The position numbers and the translations under genes are program-made. This document shows, piece by piece, positions 44,326 through 55,800 of a stretch of 64,000 nucleotides of DNA. Source of the stretch: Paramacrobiotus metropolitanus (taxonomy: Eukaryota; Tardigrada; Eutardigrada; Parachela; Macrobiotidae). The first letter of the stretch is position 1. Each line of letters starts with the position of its first letter. The notes beneath the pieces were generated by a model. That model was not told the origin of the DNA, did no database searches, and saw nothing but the letters and a program-made list of their open reading frames with translations. Where the stretch lies: assembly GCF_019649055.1 (NCBI RefSeq), contig NW_026570260.1:372001-436000 (forward strand), read 5' to 3'.

Positions 44326-46258
44326 TCACTGAAAGAACACCCGATAAGTCGGCACCACCACCACCTTCCCCTCCCCCTGGTCGCCACCCCGCCGGATCCC
44401 CATTTGGTACATGCTCTCCAGACCACCCAAAAAATCCACCCCCATCAGCACCCGCTTGCGCATTCCGGTCACCGCCAGCACCCGCCCCTTTCCCTCGTCG
44501 CGCAGCCAATCGCCCATGCGCAGTCGCACTGTCTCGTCGGCCTCTAACTGCTCACTCTTCAAGACCATGGGCGCAAACGTCTGGCACTGCAGCGGGACGA
44601 CGGTGTGGGCGCGTTTGATGAGGGTCTCCTCGGGATTCTTCAGGCACACCACGAGACGCAGACCCTCCAGGAAACTGCGGAATTGCGACGGCCAGGTGGC
44701 CGCTGACGAGGCTGGCAGACGGTGCCGGTTGTTCACCGAGCGGCAGATGTCCCGGATGCTCACAACGCGGCAGCCGATCGGAAGAGCAGCTAGGCAGTTC
44801 TGCAACAATCAATTAGCTGCCTGCTAAAATCGTGCCTTTGATAGTACTTAACTATGGATTACATTTCATTTAATTAGCTGCCTGCTAAAATCGTGCCTTT
44901 GATAGTACTTAACTATGGATTACATTTCATTTAATTAGCTGCCTGCTAAAATCGTGCCTTTGATAGTACTTAACTATGGATTACATTTCATTTAATTAGC
45001 TGCCTGCTAAAATCGTGCCTTTGATAGTACTTAACTATGGATTACATTTCATTTACTTATCTCTGCTAATAATATTTGCGATAAATTGCAGTCAGACTGA
45101 ATTCAGTGACAGTTTGAAACGATTAATTTATTACTGCACTTGTGTTTTAACTGTTGTGGTTGATAATCACTTAGGTTAATCAGTTAATGTTACACTCACT
45201 GTATGCGTACAGTCACAGATGGTGCAATAAACGAATTTTTTTAAAAAGTTACCTAACGGGCTAGCAATAATAAAATTAGTAATCCCGTTCCCTATCTGCA
45301 CTAATTTTAAAACTTATTACTTACTACTCGTAGGTATCTATGTACTAAGCGATTTCTGTAACGAATTACCTGATTTTAATTTTAAGTTTTAGCCTTGAAA
45401 AAAGGGCAAAGAAATGTCATTCAGAATGTTTCCAAAGCCTAGTGCAGCCGAGTCGCAATCAACATGTGCTATTAATCTACCGTACCTGCACGCGGGCGAA
45501 CACTTCGCTGAAATTCTCATACAGTCCAGATCGTTTTCTGGATTCTTTGCGAACGACAGCCGGCCAAAAATCTTGTATCGCCAGCAGCTCCAAATGCTGT
45601 TTACCGCGGACAATAAATACCCGTACGTACTCCGTGAAGCGCATACTATCCCCCTCCACCCAGTGCGATCGGTGGGAATCGGTGAAACGGCCTTCATATG
45701 GCACCAGCAGTGACTCCACGCTAAGAATCTGCCCGGTCAGCAGACTGTCCGACAACGCATGGTTCACCGCCGCTACCAGCTGATCCAGGTGGCGCTGTTT
45801 GGGCCCCGAGGGCGGCCGGATATGCACATCCAGGAAAACCACTTCGTCCGAGAGGAACGGGAAAACGACCGATTTGTCGGTCAAGTGGGAGCTGCAATTA
45901 TTAAAAAATTTTGTAGAAAAATTAACTACATAGTGGTAGATTGCACTCACCGCATAACGGGTTTATTCTGCAGCCACAAGCGCAGTCCCCGGATACAGCC
46001 GAAACTGCGACGACTCGCGATCCTCTCCTTGCGGGTGCCCGCTACCACCTGCGCCTCGTGCACGCAGTGACCGCGCAGTTCCCGATGGCTGACCAAAATC
46101 GACTCACAACTGCGCAGCTGCAGATCGGGATTGGCTTGGAGATACTGATTGGCTCGCTGAAGCAACAGCGGGAAACACTCAAAACGCGCCCGACATGTCC
46201 CCACATTTTGGGGATAGAATTCAACAGACTGCAGACCCGCGTCTATCTCACTCGCCAT
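44326..46258 (-). CDS. Four-repeat protein B, paralog of protein A
   Basis: Three exons (descending): 46258-45951, 45891-45486, 44799-44326; 395 aa. The first ATG in the conserved frame is at 46258. No signal peptide or membrane span. The four-repeat plan of protein A is recognisable. Repeat 1 (about 11-97) has VEFYP, RANQYLQANP, LRSCESILV and IRGLRLWLQ. Repeat 2 (about 118-199) has VFLDVHIRP, VNHALSD, ILSVESLLV and FTEYVRVFIV. Repeat 3 (about 208-290) is weaker at its start, with CRVVSIRDI and FLEGLRLVV. Repeat 4 (about 305-395) has MGDWLRDEG, RVLAVTGMR and VVVPTYRVFF. It is on the same strand as protein A but about 20 kb away, so this is not a fresh tandem duplication. Intron 2 contains four perfect 61-bp repeats. 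Function unknown. Confidence 0.75.
44811..45054. repeat. Tandem repeat, 61 bp x 4, identical copies
   Basis: The unit begins aattagctgcctgctaaaat and ends cattacatttcattt-like; copies start at 44811, 44872, 44933 and 44994. The copies are identical. The array sits 12 bp from the acceptor side of exon 3 of protein B, inside its intron 2 (44800-45485). Confidence 0.95.
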
Positions 46259-46502
46259 TCTACTGTCATAAATCACCACAGATTACAGAATATTAAAACT
46301 TTAATCGGCTTCATTCGATGCGCAAAGCGACCACAGTCAGATGCCTGAGTCAATTCTACAAACTGCTCAGTCAGCATTTTCCGCGCACCGGCTTTCTTGG
46401 ATGCCGCTGCCAACACATACACGCTTGACAGCTGACACACACGAACATTTAGTCAACGGTGGAAACAATGCATTTGTTTGATTTTGTTCAGAACATATTA
46501 TT

Positions 46503-49049
46503 CTACGTCTTCAACTCCTCCAGTTTGCGACCTTCGATCTGGTAGGATTTCAGTTTGTATTTGCGTTTAATCCTGCAAACATGCCAACACATTTACACTG
46601 GCTGATTATTCTCCCACACAGTACGTTCATTCTCTTACTTTTGGCGTCGACGCGGCTCCACGATGTTCCTCCGCTGTAGACTTTTGTAACGGTCCAACAG
46701 CAAATTGCCCTCCGGCTAAAAAAAGCATACCTATTTAATTTTATGTTTTATTTAAATAAGTGCAACAGCAACAAATCCAGTACAAAATTTCGCTATGATA
46801 TTCATAACAGCGAAAATTAGGTATACATAACTAACTGTGTATTACGCTAATACAGATACGCATACCCGCAGCGTGCGTAGATTATCGGCCATATCCTCTG
46901 GTAACTGCACATCAGGATTTGCTTCTTCGAATCTGTAACCGACGGCAGTAAGTAAATAATGTTGCAGAATACGAGACTCGTTCAGAATGACCAAGGAAAC
47001 GTACTTGTATTTGCTCAGTTTCCTAAGTCGCAGGGGATCGTCTCGCTTGGCCTTACGGACCAGTGCCTGTGCCGCGTCCTCTTTGGCCTTAACATCCAGC
47101 CGTTTCAGAATTTTTTTAACGCTAAGAAAGACAGCGTGTCAGGTTACTGCAACAAGAACACGACGTGAGACGGACGGACGACAGGCAGCTACCTGAACAC
47201 TTCATGCTCCAGAATCTTTTTTTCCTTTAACTTTAAGCGCTGGGATTTCTAAAACATCAGCAACTCAGGTAACCACCACTTCCCATCGTTGAAAAACCTG
47301 CTTTTGTGCTTTATCTTTTCCCTACCTGTTCTTCTAGGAGCTTCTGCTTTCTGCGCTCCTTTTTGGTCTTTCTGGCATCGCCGGCCGTCTTCCGGTTGAT
47401 CTCGAATTCTTCCACATCTTCACCTGCGGGAGCATCATCGACAGTGCTCTCTACCTCTGCCCCCGGAAGTCCTTGCCGCATCTCATCCATCCAGGAATCA
47501 GATGCACACTTATCGGCCACGGTGCGCTTCTTGCTGAAGTCGCGCAGTTTTTCTTCCTCGCGTTGCTGTGCTTGGGCTTTCTCGGTGGCAGACGACAAGA
47601 GACTCTGAGCAAGAAAGAAAAACTATCAGAACACCCATTACACCAGCGGCCCACTATTGAGCCTAAAAATAAATATATCTGCACAATGCAATACATGGCT
47701 ATGATCATGACAACTTTCTAAATAATTTTTCCTCGCAAAAAAGACTGCACAGCTTTAAAGCCTTACATATTACATAATCTATAGCGTCAACGGTTTGGAA
47801 TAATACAACTGCCGCATTAAACAATCATATTCGCGTCAGTTTATAGTTTATAACTACAGCAAATATCAAAAATAAAAATCATTGTGACAAACCGGGAAAC
47901 ACGCGATGGAATGTACCTGGTGATCGGCGGGCGCGGGATTGTAGGACGTCCCGGGATGCGGGAGTTCGACGGCGGCCAGCGTGGACTTGACGCGCGACTG
48001 CAGCGTCATCGGCGCTCGCTGCGGTCGGGAAATGGCCGGCTTCCGCTCCTCCGGCACCTCGCTCCCAGTCCCTGAGGAAATGCAGTCTCAAGCACTTCGT
48101 GTCACAGCAGCAGTACACCGCAAGAAACCTACCGGAAGCACCGTCTCCCGCCCACAGATCGCGATTGAAGAGGGGATCCTTGTGAGATTTCGTCACGCCT
48201 CTCGGCTGCGCTGCCCTGACCGCCTTCCTGGCCTTTCGCAGAGCGACGGCATCGTGGTAGCGCTGCAGTTTGCAGGCTTTGATCTCCGTGGTCTTGCGAG
48301 CGTGAGGCTTGCTAATCACACGCACCACATTTTTACGATTATGAGGGCAAACTGACACATACAGTCGTCAAGCATTAAATTAAAGCGGCTTTGTTCAATT
48401 AACATCAAATGATTAATGATTAAGTAACACAGAAATTTGTTGCTTACATCTTTTCGGACGATCGCCCTCCGGATAATGATTTAAAGCATTGTAAATCTTT
48501 CCACAGGGATTCTTCTAAAAAAGATTAACGATAGAAAAGTAAACATTTCATATTAATGCTGTACATGAAAACGGGAAAATGAAAAAAAAATAAATATTTT
48601 GCAGTTTCATGAGAAATTTAGTGTAATACATTACAAACTAACCAAAATTAGCAGAAATAGTTCATTACTTGGTAATATTGGTTTGAAAGAGCTCTTAGAC
48701 AGCGGGAAGAGAGGAAAGGACGGCGAGCCGAGGGGAATATCGGGAGTTTCCTCTTTGACGGCGACCCGACTGGTTTCAGGCTGTGGCAGCGAATCCTCAA
48801 CAATGAACAATTCCGCATCTTTCTTTTCGTGTAAGCCACCACTACAAATGCAGTTATGCGATAAGGAGCGCAGGTTCAACTGCGGATAGCTGCAAATATG
48901 ACGTACCCAAGACCCAATCGATCGTTTTCGCGCTGCTCCTCGATGAAGTCCTCCACATCTGCCACATTACTGCTTTTGCGCCATACAGCACGATGACGAT
49001 TCTTGTTGCCCTTAACACGTCGTTTTTTCGTCGGAATAAGATCGTCCAT
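46503..49049 (-). CDS. NOP53: NOP53 (GLTSCR2) ribosome biogenesis protein
   Basis: Eleven exons (descending): 49049-48907, 48841-48643, 48514-48448, 48351-48133, 48071-47917, 47604-47326, 47248-47193, 47121-47005, 46932-46866, 46715-46639, 46572-46503; 482 aa, close to the human 478. It is a nucleolar protein that recruits the exosome helicase MTR4 for ITS2 processing of pre-60S particles and helps 5S RNP assembly. Conserved blocks in order: a basic N-terminus (KKRRVKGNKNRHRAVWRK), GLHEKKDAELFIVED, KDPLFNRDLWAG, HPGTSYNPAPADHQ, a long Lys/Glu/Arg coiled region, PDVQLPEDMADNLRTLR, and the C-terminal EGNLLLDRYKSLQRRNIVEP then KRKYKLKSY. The gene is highly split, with introns of about 60-300 nt, and all phases close. 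It ends 244 bp upstream of the protein B start on the same strand. Its own start is divergent from the MFS gene. Confidence 0.92.
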
Positions 49050-49762
49050 CTTTAATGATGCCACTTTCCAATCCAACGATCAATGTTAAAGTATTAATTT
49101 TGTTCAGGAAATGAGAAATCCAAGCAAACTGCAGTTTGCAGACACTTGATAATATGCATTCCAAACCGGAAATCAGGAAATGATGTGAACTGTGTAGGTA
49201 GCGAGCGCAGAGCATGGTCTGATTCAGTTACGCTGCGCAGAGTATGTTCAGGCGAACGGAAGCATTTTCTCCATGGCGTTAGCCGCCTTGATAGCTCTAT
49301 AACTTGCTTTCCGCCCGTGGTACCGGGAACAGCAAAAGTGAGAAAAGTTAAACTTTCACGGTTTCACCCGAACTTTTCTTTTCTGTAAGATTTAACTTTT
49401 GTATTTTCCTTGCTAACAGTTGATTATAGAGTTGTTGTCAGTTGTCACGTTGTGTATGAAATATTTGGTTCAGAAATTGCTAAAACTTAAGAACAGGCCT
49501 CTATAAGCGGACTCAAAAATTGGTTGTTGACTGTTGAGTGACTTATTATTACCATCCAGTCGGTTGCTTAAGTAAGTACTTAATTAAGCAACTCCATACC
49601 TTAAGTTAATTGTCCTCTGACTGGCTGACTCCTTGTTATTTGCACTACCCAACAATTTAAATTTTGAATTTTTCGCTGTTCGGTTTTGTTGTACTAACAG
49701 ACTACGATTCCGTCCTTGCGCGATATGAGTGAACTGCATATTACACCGTTGTTGTCAATGTG
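49050..49762. other. Divergent promoter region of NOP53 and MFS genes
   Basis: About 710 bp shared by two head-to-head genes. AT-rich, no TATA box in an obvious position, no other feature seen. Confidence 0.45.
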
Positions 49763-52003
49763 ATGGAGGCACACCGGTCGGAAAGCCTGGGAAATGGGGT
49801 CGATGGGGGAACTGCGAATCCCACGGGTGACTCTATCATGGCTGAGGGAAGCGCGGATTTGGAAGGCGTTGGCGCCGATGCGAATTCCCTAGTGACTGCG
49901 GAGCATGGCACCCTAATCCCCCACGAGGGGGAGGCCGAAGCGAACAGTATCAGCCGCACACCGGCGACAACGCACTGGTTGCGCGCACTATCTTGGAGAG
50001 GCCGCACTGTCCTCCTCATCGTCTGCTTGGTGCGTTCGATAATGTGCCATTGTCAATGGGAAATGCTAGACTGGCAAGAGCACAGTTTTTCGGTGTGTGA
50101 TGGTATTTTAAGTGCCAGCTTTTACAGGCGGGGTACTGCGAAAGTGCAGTGTATTCGTGTCTGGCGCCGTTCTTTCCGCTTGAGGTGCGTAGACGCTCAT
50201 CCACTGCTGAACGCGTGAATTAACCAGTCAGGTGTTTCGTGTCAGGCCACGAAGCGAGGCGCTACGGACACACAGATCGCGCTGATCATCGGCATCTTCC
50301 AGTTGGTGGTGTTTCTCGTTTCTCCCGTGTTCGGCAAGTATGTAAGTCTGCGTTGGGTGCATGGTGTTAGTCACTGTTAGAACGTTGGCAGTTGTGGTGA
50401 AACCGTGAAAGTATTGATATATCGATATCGGGGCTGCGTGGTGTTCTTTAGGTAACACATTTTGGTGCCAAATTCCTCTTCGTGTGCGGATTAATTGTGT
50501 GCGGCTACTCCATGTGCGTCTTCGGTATCCTCCAGTACTGCCCACCGGGATCGTCCTACGTTGCTTCAGCCTTCGCCATTCGGATTGTCGAAGCCGTCGG
50601 AGGCGCCGCTTATTTGACAGGTCAATGGGTCATCCCTGCAGTTTACATAATCAAATTCTGCGTTAGCGTAACCGGTCATTTGCAGTCACAACTATGCTTT
50701 CTTTTAATGTTTCCCAAGTTATTCACAATATCATAGAAATATTGTACTTAAGTAATTTTCTTCATTGTACGCCCCAGATGTTGAACGCATGTCTTTCGTA
50801 GCGGCCTTCGCAATCATCGCCAGGGAATTCCCGGAGCAGGTGTCAACGGTGTTTGGCCTGGGCGAAATGATGTCTGGGCTAGGCTACCTATCTGGACCGT
50901 TGGTGGGCAGTCTCCTATACCAGCTGGCGGGCTTCAAGATGCCTTTCCTCGTCCTGGGCGCCCTGGAGATCCTCTGTGGCTTCCTGGCATGGTATCTGTT
51001 GCCTTCCCAAACTGACATTCTTTCCAGCGAATATGCCGGCACTTGGAAACTGCTGCGGATGCCCAGGATGATTATTTCTCTCGTGTCGATATTTTCTGCG
51101 CTGGGCGCGCTTGGGTTTTTAACGGCTACGTTCGCTGATCAACTGGATAAAGTACGACATTTATCCTGCGTTGCTGACTGTTGTTTTGACTGCATTGTAC
51201 GTTTTTGCAGCAACACTTAGCCACGTACGCAATCGCCCTGATCTTCATCCTGCCCAGCTTGGCGTACATTGTATCGGCGCCGTTGGCGGGATATTTGAGC
51301 GATAAGAAGAACATGGGCGTTTCTTTGATGGCCGTGGGATCGTTGATAATTACCGGTGCTTTTATTGTCGTGGGACCTTCTCCTTTCGTCGCCAGCCAAC
51401 CGTACGTCTGCTCTGGTCTGAGAAAAAATACCTGTGCTTGTATTGGAATGATTATAGCACGGTGTGGACGTATTCGGTTGGTGGTGGTCTTTTGGGCGTT
51501 GGCGTGGCGCTGGGGGCTATCCCCTGTTTTGATATCGGCCTCAAGACGGCCATGTAAGAATAAACTTACCTTCGCACTGCTTACCGTTACGCATTTTCAT
51601 TGCAATTGATTGCTTTTTTAGAGGGCGCGGGTTTTCTGATGACTATCACACGTACGGATTAGTTTCGGGCGTTATCGGATCGGCTATAGCGCTGGCGTAA
51701 GCGGCACTGGTTTTCAGGTTTCACAATATGTTGACTGCGATTGCCAGTTCTGTGTTGCAGAACATTTGTCGGGGCAGCTTTAGGAGGTTTGTTTGTGGAA
51801 AACTATGGCTTCGCCTTGGCCACGACGGGCGCGTCCGGCGTGTCGCTCGTCCTGGTGAGTGTCCCATTCCCAGTTACAATGCTAATTGTTAATTACAAAT
51901 TTACAATGCTAATTGCGATATGTTTGTTTAGGCAGTAATCATTGTTGGCTTTCTTCTGTACGAAAGGATTTTGGCTGCACGTTTAAGCCATACTGCAAAT
52001 TAA
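49763..52003 (+). CDS. MFS transporter, SLC18B1-like (vesicular polyamine type)
   Basis: Ten exons: 49763-50029, 50128-50184, 50246-50341, 50452-50620, 50778-51151, 51211-51401, 51458-51553, 51622-51696, 51761-51854, 51932-52003; 496 aa. The acidic N-terminal tail (about 70 residues) is cytosolic. The twelve-helix MFS core starts at RTVLLIVCL. Family landmarks are CLAPFFPLEATKRGAT after helix 1, LVSPVFGKYVTHFGAKF (the loop 2-3 motif), FGLGEMMSGLGYLSGPLVG in helix 5 with the proline-glycine pattern of drug/H+ antiporters, and SAPLAGYLSDKK in the second half. SLC18B1 exchanges protons for polyamines in secretory vesicles; the substrate here is inferred from similarity only. The second exon is only 57 nt. 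An AATAAA lies 208 nt after the stop. Confidence 0.9.
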
Positions 52004-52872
52004 ATCGTAAAGTATTTTTATCTTTTGATGTTTGACGCTTTAGCGGATCGTGGGCTTATGGATCAGTTAGAACTCAGTATACTGTATTTTGTGCAACAGT
52101 TCATTCGCTTCGTAAAGCTGTGAGAATGGTTTTGTGATTTTTTTATAAAATACTCCTGTGATTTAATCAAATCTGTGATTTAAACCTTGCTACCTTGGAT
52201 ATGTATTAAAAATAAATTGTTATTGCAATATAATGTTGATCTTTTCCGCAAAACTACAAAAGCATCGCCGGTCTTCTTGCAAGGAAAAGATTTGCGCAAT
52301 CCGAAAGGCACGCCCATTATTTGATGAACAACGCAAGAATATTGAGGTTGTTAATCACTGTTAATGTGTGCCCTGTATGTAGGACGATGAGACATCGAAA
52401 ATGACATAAAGAAAAGGCAAATGAATTCAAGCGGTGACGACCGTTTCTCTGTTGCGATGATTCAGTTAACGTCCGCTATTTGCCATTTTGCCTACAAAGG
52501 CCTGTCTACCTGTGCCAGCATTGCACCAGTCGTTGCAAATGTTCTTCAACACCAGTTTGCAATTATTTTGGTTTTTGTTTTAAGGGTTCAGTTCCAGAAA
52601 CTGTATATTCTAGCTGGGTCATTTTTATGTGCTAAAGGATGTTGTTTTATTAGACGCATCGCGCACGTGGCTGACAGGTTCTATTTTTAAACTTGTTAGA
52701 TTGTGCGCGCTCTGGCTGTAGTCATCAGCATACATACCATATCCATATGCGAAGAATTTGTCAGAAAGCCCTTTCTCGAGGATCGTTGATTTGTTTGAAT
52801 TCATTTCACGGTTTTCCAACGTAGGATAATCTGTTGTTTTGTTGCGTTTCGTATCCTGTTGGCGTTTGAAAC
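52004..52872. other. Intergenic, no gene seen
   Basis: MFS 3' UTR (AATAAA at 52211) and the promoter of the CM1 gene. Open frames on both strands without similarity. Confidence 0.4.
52211..52216 (+). terminator. Polyadenylation signal of MFS gene
   Basis: AATAAA 208 nt after the stop codon at 52003. Confidence 0.5.
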
Positions 52873-55800
52873 ATGGATGATCGGTCGTGGCACAGCGATC
52901 CCATGTTTTCATCGTACAACGCTCCGTCCTTTTCGGACTATGAGGACAGGTCGGTGGAGAGAATATATGGTCGCAGTGCAGACAGTCCCTGTAGCCGAAT
53001 AGACGGTTATTATTACGAGTACGAGTTATTAGAGGGGTCCAGTTCAGTGTTTTCTTTTTCAAATTTTATATTTTTTAGAATTTTTGGTTGCAATTACAGT
53101 CTGATCGTGTGCAATCTCGGTCATTAAATACAGTTTATGATTTGTTGCAGCGAAGGGATCCTGAATTTTAATGATATAATTTCCCCCGAGGAACTGGACA
53201 AAGAGAACGTGAGCGGTGCGGTGGACGTGAAGAAGAGCAAGGCCGAGCGCGAAAAACTGCAGCGACGCACCGTGACGGGCGTCTTCAACGCCACTCCGAC
53301 TTCACCACGCTTGTCGCCGCCGCCACGACCGGCTACTTGGACCAAGAACATTTCTTCCTGGTCCCTGTCAAACTCGGGACGGAAAGGTGAGTTTTGCCTC
53401 CTTCCAGTCCGTTCTCCACGCTGATATTGCATTTTATGGGAATTTTAAATGTTTTTCTTCAAGTTTTGCTTTGTAAGGTTTGTTTACATGTCAGTTGTCA
53501 CAGGGGTTGTGCTTCAGAGTTGGTTTTTTGTTAGAGATTTTTATTTTAATAAAAATTAATATCCAGTAGTATAAAAATGGATAGCTCGCAGGAAATGTTA
53601 CTCACGTACTTGATATATAAAATTTTTTGATTAGCCGTTAGCGAGTTGAATTCCCTGATTGTAAGTTTCTTATTCCGATATCGGTTGCTTAAGAATTTTT
53701 GTTTGTTTCAGAATCGTTATCCGCAAAAAAGAAATTCATGTCGACCAAGGAGTATAACGAGGTAGGTACTCGGTTTTTATTAAAGTAAATTCCAGTTAAG
53801 TCACATTTGTACAATTATGAAATCCTTTAGGAACAGTAAATACTAAATTGCGTTTTGCGCGAAAACAAATTTGATATACATTGTCTGGCGATCGTTAACT
53901 TCCTGTTTTTTAAAACAGAATCTTGCGAAATATCAGAAGGAGAACTTGGAATTAAAAATCAAATGCCATCTGTTGCAACAACAAGCTGGATTTTGTGAGG
54001 ATTCCGATTCACCGTGCTCAGCAGTAAGTGCAGACCAGTTTTTTCGTGTTCTTTTTCGTTTGGTTGTGGACTTTTGCTGCGCCGTTAGACGGTCACAGAT
54101 CACAGCTACCTATTTGCAGCTGCAAATCAGCTATGTGTCACTATTGGATGTGATTACTTAATTAACTATATATTTTGTTTTTATCTGGGCTTTATGGCTA
54201 AGGATGGTTTGCGCAGTTTTTAGCTGATGTCTGTTTTCTAGTGCATCGATATGCAAGTGCAGAAAAAGATCCTGGAAAAGAAAGTGCAATCACTAACGGA
54301 AAAACTTCGAGAGAAATGTGATGCTTTGCGAAAAGAGGAGTAAGTTCTGTCAGTACTTTACTCACTGGCATCTGGCAAGCGTATGCGTCGTTAAATTGTT
54401 TTTTCCTTGAACAATATGAAGCTGTTATCTCTTATCTTATGCCAGTATATCTGACACAGTATGTTTGCGTTTTCTTCGTAGCGGCTTGTAATAATGTCGC
54501 ATGTATTATTTTTTTAGTGAAGAGTTGTCGGGTCAGAAAGAAAGATGCGTTCGGGTATGCACTTAACATCCATAATTTGCTAGCTGATGAAAATTCTTCA
54601 GGCAGTTGAATTGATATCGTTCACTTTGAGCAGCCCAGCTTTATGAAACATCTTCAAGAGGATGAACTGGAACAAGCGCGCATGCAAGGGTACACGCAGG
54701 CCAGGGAAGAACTGGCAGCATCAAATGTGACACTGCGAGATTCCTCCGTTCAAACCAGCATGCTGCAAACAGCCGAAGATATACCGCTGCCTATTCCTGG
54801 TAAGTGATTGCTTCTCTACCGTGAGGCTGTTTCAGGCCAGTGTCAGAGTCGTTAATAATTGCGTACGTACCTTTAAAATGTGACTCAGTTGACAAGCTCA
54901 CCGCGGTTCAGGCGGTGTTGTTGCATGGTGCGGATTTAACTGAACAAATGCGGTTATGGGAGAATTTTTTAACTAAAATCATTGTCGTATTTCGTTGAAT
55001 ATTTTGTTTCTTGATTTACGCAGATGCTGAGCAGAGTATGGATGCTAATACGACCGAGTACAGGGATTTTCCAGCGGTTTTGTCTGCGCGCCCGTCCTTG
55101 CTGTCCGACCAAAAAGCGGTGGCTTTGATCCGTTCGCCGGCTTCACCGTCGCCGGCCAAAGCGAGAATCGGCACGGCCGAGCGCGGCACGTTTCAGATGT
55201 TGATCAAGCATCTGCAGGAAGTCGTCGCTTTCTTGCAAAACGGTCTCAACGGGCAGTTTGATGTGAGCAATACGTCTCTGAACGTCTCACAGATTCTGTG
55301 CGAAACGACTTCCCTTGACATCAGCCTCATGGGTAAGCAGCACATAAGCACGATTCACAGAAGTGCCTTCGTAACCAAATAGAAGCTTGTTTGTAAAAAT
55401 CGCGCTGTTGTCCAATCTGATTAGCCGATGTGACATTGCATCAATTTTCATCTTCTAATCGAGTAAGCAGCTCCATGTGTATTGCAGCAGACATGGGAAG
55501 TGGTGAGGGAAGTCGGGTGTCGTTCTCTTTGGCTGATAAGCTGCAGGAAGTTTTGGAGCTCAGCCGTGAATTGTCCATGAGTCTAGAAGCGGATGACGAT
55601 GGTGCAGAGGCGAACTGGAGCGCCCTCAAAGCGGAAAAAGACAATTTGGCTGGTCAGGTGGAAACGCTGAGCGCTCAGCTAAATGATGCCTTGGCAAAAC
55701 TAGACGACGCGGCTGCCGAAAAAGCTCGTCAGCAGACAGAATCGGCGCAGACGGAAACCGATCTGGCGGTGAAAATTGAAGAATTACGAATGGAAAACGA

